Shown in pieces: positions 61,319-64,000 of a stretch of 64,000 nt of DNA. A program made the translations under genes and the position numbers. Within the stretch, counting starts at the first letter, position 1; every line of letters starts with the position of its first letter. Below the pieces are notes generated by a model, which worked only from the letters and a program-made list of their open reading frames with translations, did not search any database and was not told where the DNA came from. Source of the DNA: Streptomyces wedmorensis (GTDB lineage: Bacteria > Actinomycetota > Actinomycetes > Streptomycetales > Streptomycetaceae); assembly GCF_000716445.1 (NCBI RefSeq), contig NZ_JNWK01000026.1, positions 32,747 to 96,746 on the forward strand, in the 5' to 3' direction.

Positions 61319-61960
61319 TCAGCCCCTGGGTGCGGCGATCTCCGCGTAGCGGCGGCGGAGGTAGGCGTCGACGCGGGAGGGCATGTCCATCGAGGACGGG
61401 TCGAGGGCCCATTGGATCTGGAGGCCGTCCATGACGGCGAGGTGTTCCTGGGCGACGGCGAGGGAGTCGAGGTCGGGGCGGAGTTCGCCGCGGCGGACGG
61501 CGGCGTCCAGGAGGTCGACGGTGTGCCGGAGCACGCGCGCGTAGCGCTCCTTGAAGTACTGGTGGGCGGGGTGGCCGACGTTGCCGGACTCGCCCACCAG
61601 GACGTTGAACATGCGGACGATGCCGGGGCGCCGAGTGTTCTCCTCGATCAGGGCGACGAGCGTGTCGAGGTAGGCCGCGTACGACGCCGGCTCGTCGCTG
61701 AACAACCTCTCCACGTCGTGCTGTTCGCTCTGCGCGAGGACCGAGAGGAGCAGGTCCTCCTTGCTGCGGAAGTGGTGCAGCAGCCCACCCTGGGTGATGC
61801 CGCAGTCGTGGGCGATCCGGGCGAGGGAGGAAGCGTGGAAGCCCCACTGCCCGAAGTGGTCGACGGCGGTGTCCAGGATCTTCTGACGGCGCGCGTCGCC
61901 GACCGCGTAGCTGCCCCGGCCTGCGCTCCTGCGGGGCGCTCGGCCCGTGTTCTCCGGCAT
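61319..61960 (-). CDS. TetR-family regulator of the GH3 gene
   Basis: 213 aa. The helix-turn-helix is HFGQWGFHASSLARIAHDCG, then ITQGGLLHHFRSKEDLLLSV. The C-terminal domain includes NVLVGESGNVGHPAHQYFKE. It is divergent from the GH3 gene, and an operator-like sequence lies between them. Confidence 0.92.
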   Translation of the reverse strand: MPENTGRAPRRSAGRGSYAVGDARRQKILDTAVDHFGQWGFHASSLARIAHDCGITQGGLLHHFRSKEDLLLSVLAQSEQHDVERLFSDEPASYAAYLDTLVALIEENTRRPGIVRMFNVLVGESGNVGHPAHQYFKERYARVLRHTVDLLDAAVRRGELRPDLDSLAVAQEHLAVMDGLQIQWALDPSSMDMPSRVDAYLRRRYAEIAAPRG

Positions 61961-62022
61961 GCGCCCACCTTAGACCGGCCCGGAATGGGGCTTTTCCGCT
62001 GTGACCCAGGACACATTCCAGA

Positions 62023-62042
62023 AACCTAGTAGGCACTCGGTT
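62023..62042. promoter_or_regulatory. TetR operator-like palindrome of the GH3 gene
   Basis: AACCTAGT and ACTCGGTT form arms of the pattern AACC-n-AGT-n4-ACT-n-GGTT. It lies between the TetR and GH3 genes, 68 bp before the GH3 start, and suits binding by the TetR protein. Confidence 0.7.
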
Positions 62043-62109
62043 TTCGCGCCTAGCCTGAGGGCGTCCAAGGGCGGCACCGCTCTCCCCGGCCACACCCAGG
62101 AGCCCTGAC

Positions 62110-63855
62110 ATGCACCCGTACCAGGACCCCACCCGCCCCGTCGGCGAACGCGTGGAGGACCTCCTCGCCCGCATGACGCCGGAGGAGAAGGCCGGGCAGC
62201 TCTTCCACTCGATGCTGATGATGAATCCCGACGGCACCCCGGTGACCGCCACGGACGGCTCGATGCTGCCCCTCACCACTCCGGAGCTCATCGCGGACCG
62301 GCAGCTCACCCACTTCAACCTGCTCGGCACCCACGGCGCCCGCGAGATGGCGCTCTGGCACAACGCCGTCCAGGAGATGGCGGCGGCCACCCGCCTCGGC
62401 ATCCCGGTCTCGCTCTCCACCGACCCGCGCCACGCCTTCACCGACAACATCGGCGCCTCCTTCAACGCCGGCGCCTTCTCCGCCTGGCCGGAGGCGCTCG
62501 GCCTCGCCGCGATCGGCGACCCCGAGCTGGTCTTCTCCTTCGCCGACACCGTCCGCCGCGAGTACCTCTCCGTCGGCTTCCGTACGGCGCTCCACCCGCA
62601 GATCGACCTCGCGACCGAGCCCCGCTGGTCCCGCCAGTCCGGCACCTTCGGCTCCGACGCGAAGCTGACGGGCGAGCTGGTGGAGGCGTACGTCCGCGGT
62701 CTCCAGGGCGAGAGCCTCGGCAAGGACTCGGTGGCCGCGATGGTCAAGCACTTCCCCGGCGGCGGCCCGCAGAAGGACGGCGAGGACCCGCACTTCCCGC
62801 ACGGCAAGGAGCAGGTCTACCCGGGCGGTCTGCGCGAGCTGCACCTGGAGCCGTTCAAGGCCGCGATCGCGGCCGGCTGCTCGCAGATGATGCCGTACTA
62901 CGGCCAACCCGTCGGCACCGACTGGGAGGAGGTCGGCTTCGGCTTCAACAAGGGCGTCGTCACCGGGCTGCTCCGCGAGGAGCTCGGCTTCACCGGCGTC
63001 GTCTGCACCGACTGGGGGCTGCTCACCGACGCCGTCGTCCTCGGCGAGGCGCACGAGGCACGGGCCTGGGGCGTCGAGCACCTGAGCGTGGCCGAGCGGG
63101 CGGCCAAGGCCCTCGACGCGGGCGTCGACCAGTTCGGCGGCGAGCAGTGCCCCGAGGTGATCGTGGAGCTGATGGCGTCGGGCCGGATCCCCGAGGCACG
63201 GGTCGACGACTCCGTACGCCGTCTGCTGCGCGAGAAGTTCCTGCTCGGGCTCTTCGACGAGCGGCGGTACGTCGACCCCGACGAGGCGGCGGAGACGGTG
63301 GGCCGCGCCGACTTCACGGCCGCGGGCGCCGCCGCCCAGCGCCGGTCCCTCACCGTCCTCACCGACGGCCCGCTCCCCCTGACGGGCCGGCCCAGGCTGT
63401 ACGTGGAGAACGTCGACCCGGCGGTCGCGGCGGCGTACGGCGAGGTCGTCGCCGACCCCGCCGGGGCCGACCTCGCGGTGCTGCGGCTGCGCACGCCGTA
63501 CGAGGAGCGGCCGAACCTCTTCGAGTCGCTCTTCCACTCCGGCTCCCTCGCCTTCCCGGACGAGGAGCTGGCCCGGATCCTCGGGCTGCTGGCCGCCGTG
63601 CCCACGGTCGTCTGCGTCAACCTGGAGCGGCCGGCCGTCCTGCCGGAGATCGCCGAGCGGGCGGCGGCGCTGATCGCCGACTACGGCGCGAGCGACGACG
63701 CCCTGCTCGACGTCGCCTTCGGCCGGGCCGCGGCCGAGGGACGGCTCCCCTTCGAACTGCCCCGCTCGATGGCCGCCGTGGAGGCCTCCCGGCCGGACGT
63801 CCCGAACGACACGGCGGACCCGGTCTTCCCGCACGGCCACGGCCTGACCCTGTAG
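62110..63855 (+). CDS. GH3 family beta-glycosidase
   Basis: 581 aa, intracellular by lack of signal peptide. The barrel begins RMTPEEKAGQLFHSMLM, has VAAMVKHFPGGG as the substrate loop, and the nucleophile Asp is in GVVCTDWGLLTDA. The second domain is short (from about 420). The substrate is probably a beta-glucoside taken up by transport. ATG 62110 is 150 bp from the divergent TetR start and under control of the operator there. Confidence 0.92.
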   Translation: MHPYQDPTRPVGERVEDLLARMTPEEKAGQLFHSMLMMNPDGTPVTATDGSMLPLTTPELIADRQLTHFNLLGTHGAREMALWHNAVQEMAAATRLGIPVSLSTDPRHAFTDNIGASFNAGAFSAWPEALGLAAIGDPELVFSFADTVRREYLSVGFRTALHPQIDLATEPRWSRQSGTFGSDAKLTGELVEAYVRGLQGESLGKDSVAAMVKHFPGGGPQKDGEDPHFPHGKEQVYPGGLRELHLEPFKAAIAAGCSQMMPYYGQPVGTDWEEVGFGFNKGVVTGLLREELGFTGVVCTDWGLLTDAVVLGEAHEARAWGVEHLSVAERAAKALDAGVDQFGGEQCPEVIVELMASGRIPEARVDDSVRRLLREKFLLGLFDERRYVDPDEAAETVGRADFTAAGAAAQRRSLTVLTDGPLPLTGRPRLYVENVDPAVAAAYGEVVADPAGADLAVLRLRTPYEERPNLFESLFHSGSLAFPDEELARILGLLAAVPTVVCVNLERPAVLPEIAERAAALIADYGASDDALLDVAFGRAAAEGRLPFELPRSMAAVEASRPDVPNDTADPVFPHGHGLTL

Positions 63856-63868
63856 GGCCTGTCCGGCC

Positions 63869-63906
63869 GATCACGCCGCGAGCCCGGCCCGATCGGCAGG
63901 ACACCC
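63869..63906 (+). repeat. Copy B of the 38-bp repeated element
   Basis: Same sequence as 28957-28994 except one base. The upstream CTGTCCGGCCGATC can pair with GATCGGCAGGAC inside it, giving a 12-bp stem with one mismatch. It lies 13 bp after the GH3 stop and 27 bp before the transposase end, so it may be the terminal region of that insertion element. Confidence 0.75.
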
Positions 63907-63932
63907 CTAGACGAGTAAGTCCGAAGTGCTGG

Positions 63933-64000
63933 TCAGTGGTCGTAGGCGATCAATGACCTGGTCAGTGATGTTCCGTTGGCCCGGTTGTGCCAGATGGCTG
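63933..64000 (-). mobile_element. 3' end of an insertion-sequence transposase gene, cut by the window edge
   Basis: On the minus strand the last 21 codons read AIWHNRANGTS then LTRSLIAYDH and stop (TGA, 63933-63935). The ending SLIAYDH after IWHN is typical of DDE transposases of the IS4/IS5-type group common in Streptomyces (recalled). Only the C-terminus is inside the window, so the element's integrity cannot be judged. Confidence 0.7.

Overview
The window is high-GC actinomycete chromosome, almost certainly Streptomyces. The signs are GC-rich third codon positions, many GTG and TTG starts, genes joined by GTGA or ATGA overlaps, a conservon (cvnA-D), a Ku/LigD-type end-joining locus, a HAIR element at lon, and many secreted hydrolases. 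No tRNA, rRNA, CRISPR array or replication origin was seen.

Region 1 (1-21.6 kb) is a hybrid nonribosomal peptide/polyketide gene cluster whose left end lies outside the window. Its left arm encodes the end of a haem-oxygenase-fold protein, a class IV PLP aminotransferase, a permuted ATP-grasp ligase, a 40-codon coupled small ORF, a dipeptide epimerase of the enolase superfamily, a 67-aa signal-peptide-like small protein, an Fe(II)/2-oxoglutarate oxygenase and a LuxR-type regulator. After a CYTH gene and an alpha/beta-hydrolase come an MFS exporter, a nucleotidyltransferase and a stand-alone thioesterase with Cys in the nucleophile position. A leftward assembly-line operon follows: A-PCP-C NRPS, A-PCP NRPS, KS-(truncated AT)-ACP, PqqD-like protein, LLM oxidoreductase and free carrier protein, the last four with overlapping genes. 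A second ATP-grasp ligase is divergent from it. I do not recognise the product. The parts suggest a small modified peptide built partly on carriers and partly by ATP-grasp ligases, with epimerisation, oxygenation and export.

Region 2 (21.7-34.3 kb) is mostly core: a secreted M4 protease, Ku with a split LigD polymerase and ligase, a HEAT-repeat protein, a lipoprotein with an orphan histidine kinase, and a SEDS/class B PBP pair. The PBP gene ends in a perfect 54-bp tandem duplication that includes its stop codon.

Region 3 (34.3-47.1 kb) holds two divergent diiron proteins, a TetR regulator, an NlpC/P60 hydrolase whose start codon lies in an inverted repeat, an MFS paralogue of the cluster exporter, a styrene-monooxygenase-like flavoprotein and the conservon.

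Region 4 (47.4-64 kb) holds a PP2C-like protein, MarR, GH25 lysozyme, AA10 LPMO with a dre-like site, Lon with a HAIR-like site, GNAT, a lipoprotein, a five-gene ECF sigma/anti-sigma/ABC operon, two TetR regulators with recognisable operators, a DUF2867 protein and a GH3 glycosidase. At the right edge are the 3' end of an IS transposase and a 38-bp element that also occurs at 28.96 kb.
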